This document shows positions 63,124 to 63,124 of a DNA stretch of 63,124 nucleotides, in pieces. Where the stretch lies: the NCBI GenBank assembly GCA_002471225.1, contig DKPO01000026.1, forward strand, positions 371 through 63,494, written 5' to 3'. The notes below the pieces were generated by a model, which had not been told where the DNA came from, made no database searches, and saw only the letters and a program-made list of their open reading frames with translations. Every line of letters starts with the position of its first letter. The first letter of the stretch is position 1. Source of the DNA: Porphyromonadaceae bacterium UBA7332. GTDB lineage: Bacteria > Bacteroidota > Bacteroidia > Bacteroidales > UBA7332. Made by a program: the position numbers and the translations under genes.

Positions 63124-63124
63124 A

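Overview
This window looks like a chromosomal segment of a low-GC member of the Bacteroidota, order Bacteroidales (a Dysgonomonas- or Parabacteroides-like genome is plausible but cannot be proven here). The basis is promoters of the Bacteroidota type (TTTG, 19-20 bases, TAnnTTTG), surface lipoproteins with acidic residues after the lipid cysteine, a run of fimbrillin-like genes, a GH20 hexosaminidase with a PA14 domain, and a FadL-like outer-membrane protein.

Layout. 1-1143 is gene-free and full of palindromes and inverted repeats, next to a tRNA-Ser(GCT) gene. 1.3-12.4 kb (minus strand) carries cell-envelope genes: GH20 hexosaminidase, a secreted amidase, a CPBP membrane protease, a nitroreductase, MscS, a FadL-like barrel and a Gly-rich secreted protein. 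12.5-24.6 kb is mostly housekeeping: prmA, pepT, an orphan metal/cobalamin-type binding lipoprotein, a NatAB-like ABC exporter, a YugP-like protease, an OPT transporter, a MarC-like protein and a porin. A candidate small RNA lies between prmA and pepT.

25.7-44.1 kb is one divergent exopolysaccharide locus. The minus-strand operon holds a CheY-like regulator, the initiating sugar transferase, a short TolC-like protein, a Wzc-like co-polymerase, a Wzy-like polymerase, three glycosyltransferases and a soluble REC-histidine kinase. The plus-strand operon holds a soluble GAF-histidine kinase, a glycosyltransferase, a flippase, two more glycosyltransferases, UDP-glucose dehydrogenase and UDP-glucuronate decarboxylase. 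The last two enzymes predict UDP-glucuronate and UDP-xylose as precursors. Three signalling proteins without membrane or DNA-binding domains are built into the two operons.

44.2-54.0 kb holds an ammonium channel, a guanine deaminase with an MFS and an APC transporter, an outer-membrane barrel protein, and two short-chain dehydrogenases, one closely resembling 7-alpha-hydroxysteroid dehydrogenase.

54.2-63.1 kb is the most unusual part. Seven intact paralogous fimbrillin-like lipoprotein genes plus one decapitated copy are bracketed by REP-like elements. Each element has a GTAG tetranucleotide followed by a palindrome, the arrangement known for REP elements mobilised by REP-associated tyrosine transposases (RAYTs). 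A truncated RAYT gene with its HUH motif sits beside the left REP cluster. One REP provides the stop codon of the last fimbrillin gene, and an inverted REP at the window end has a stem with compensatory base changes.
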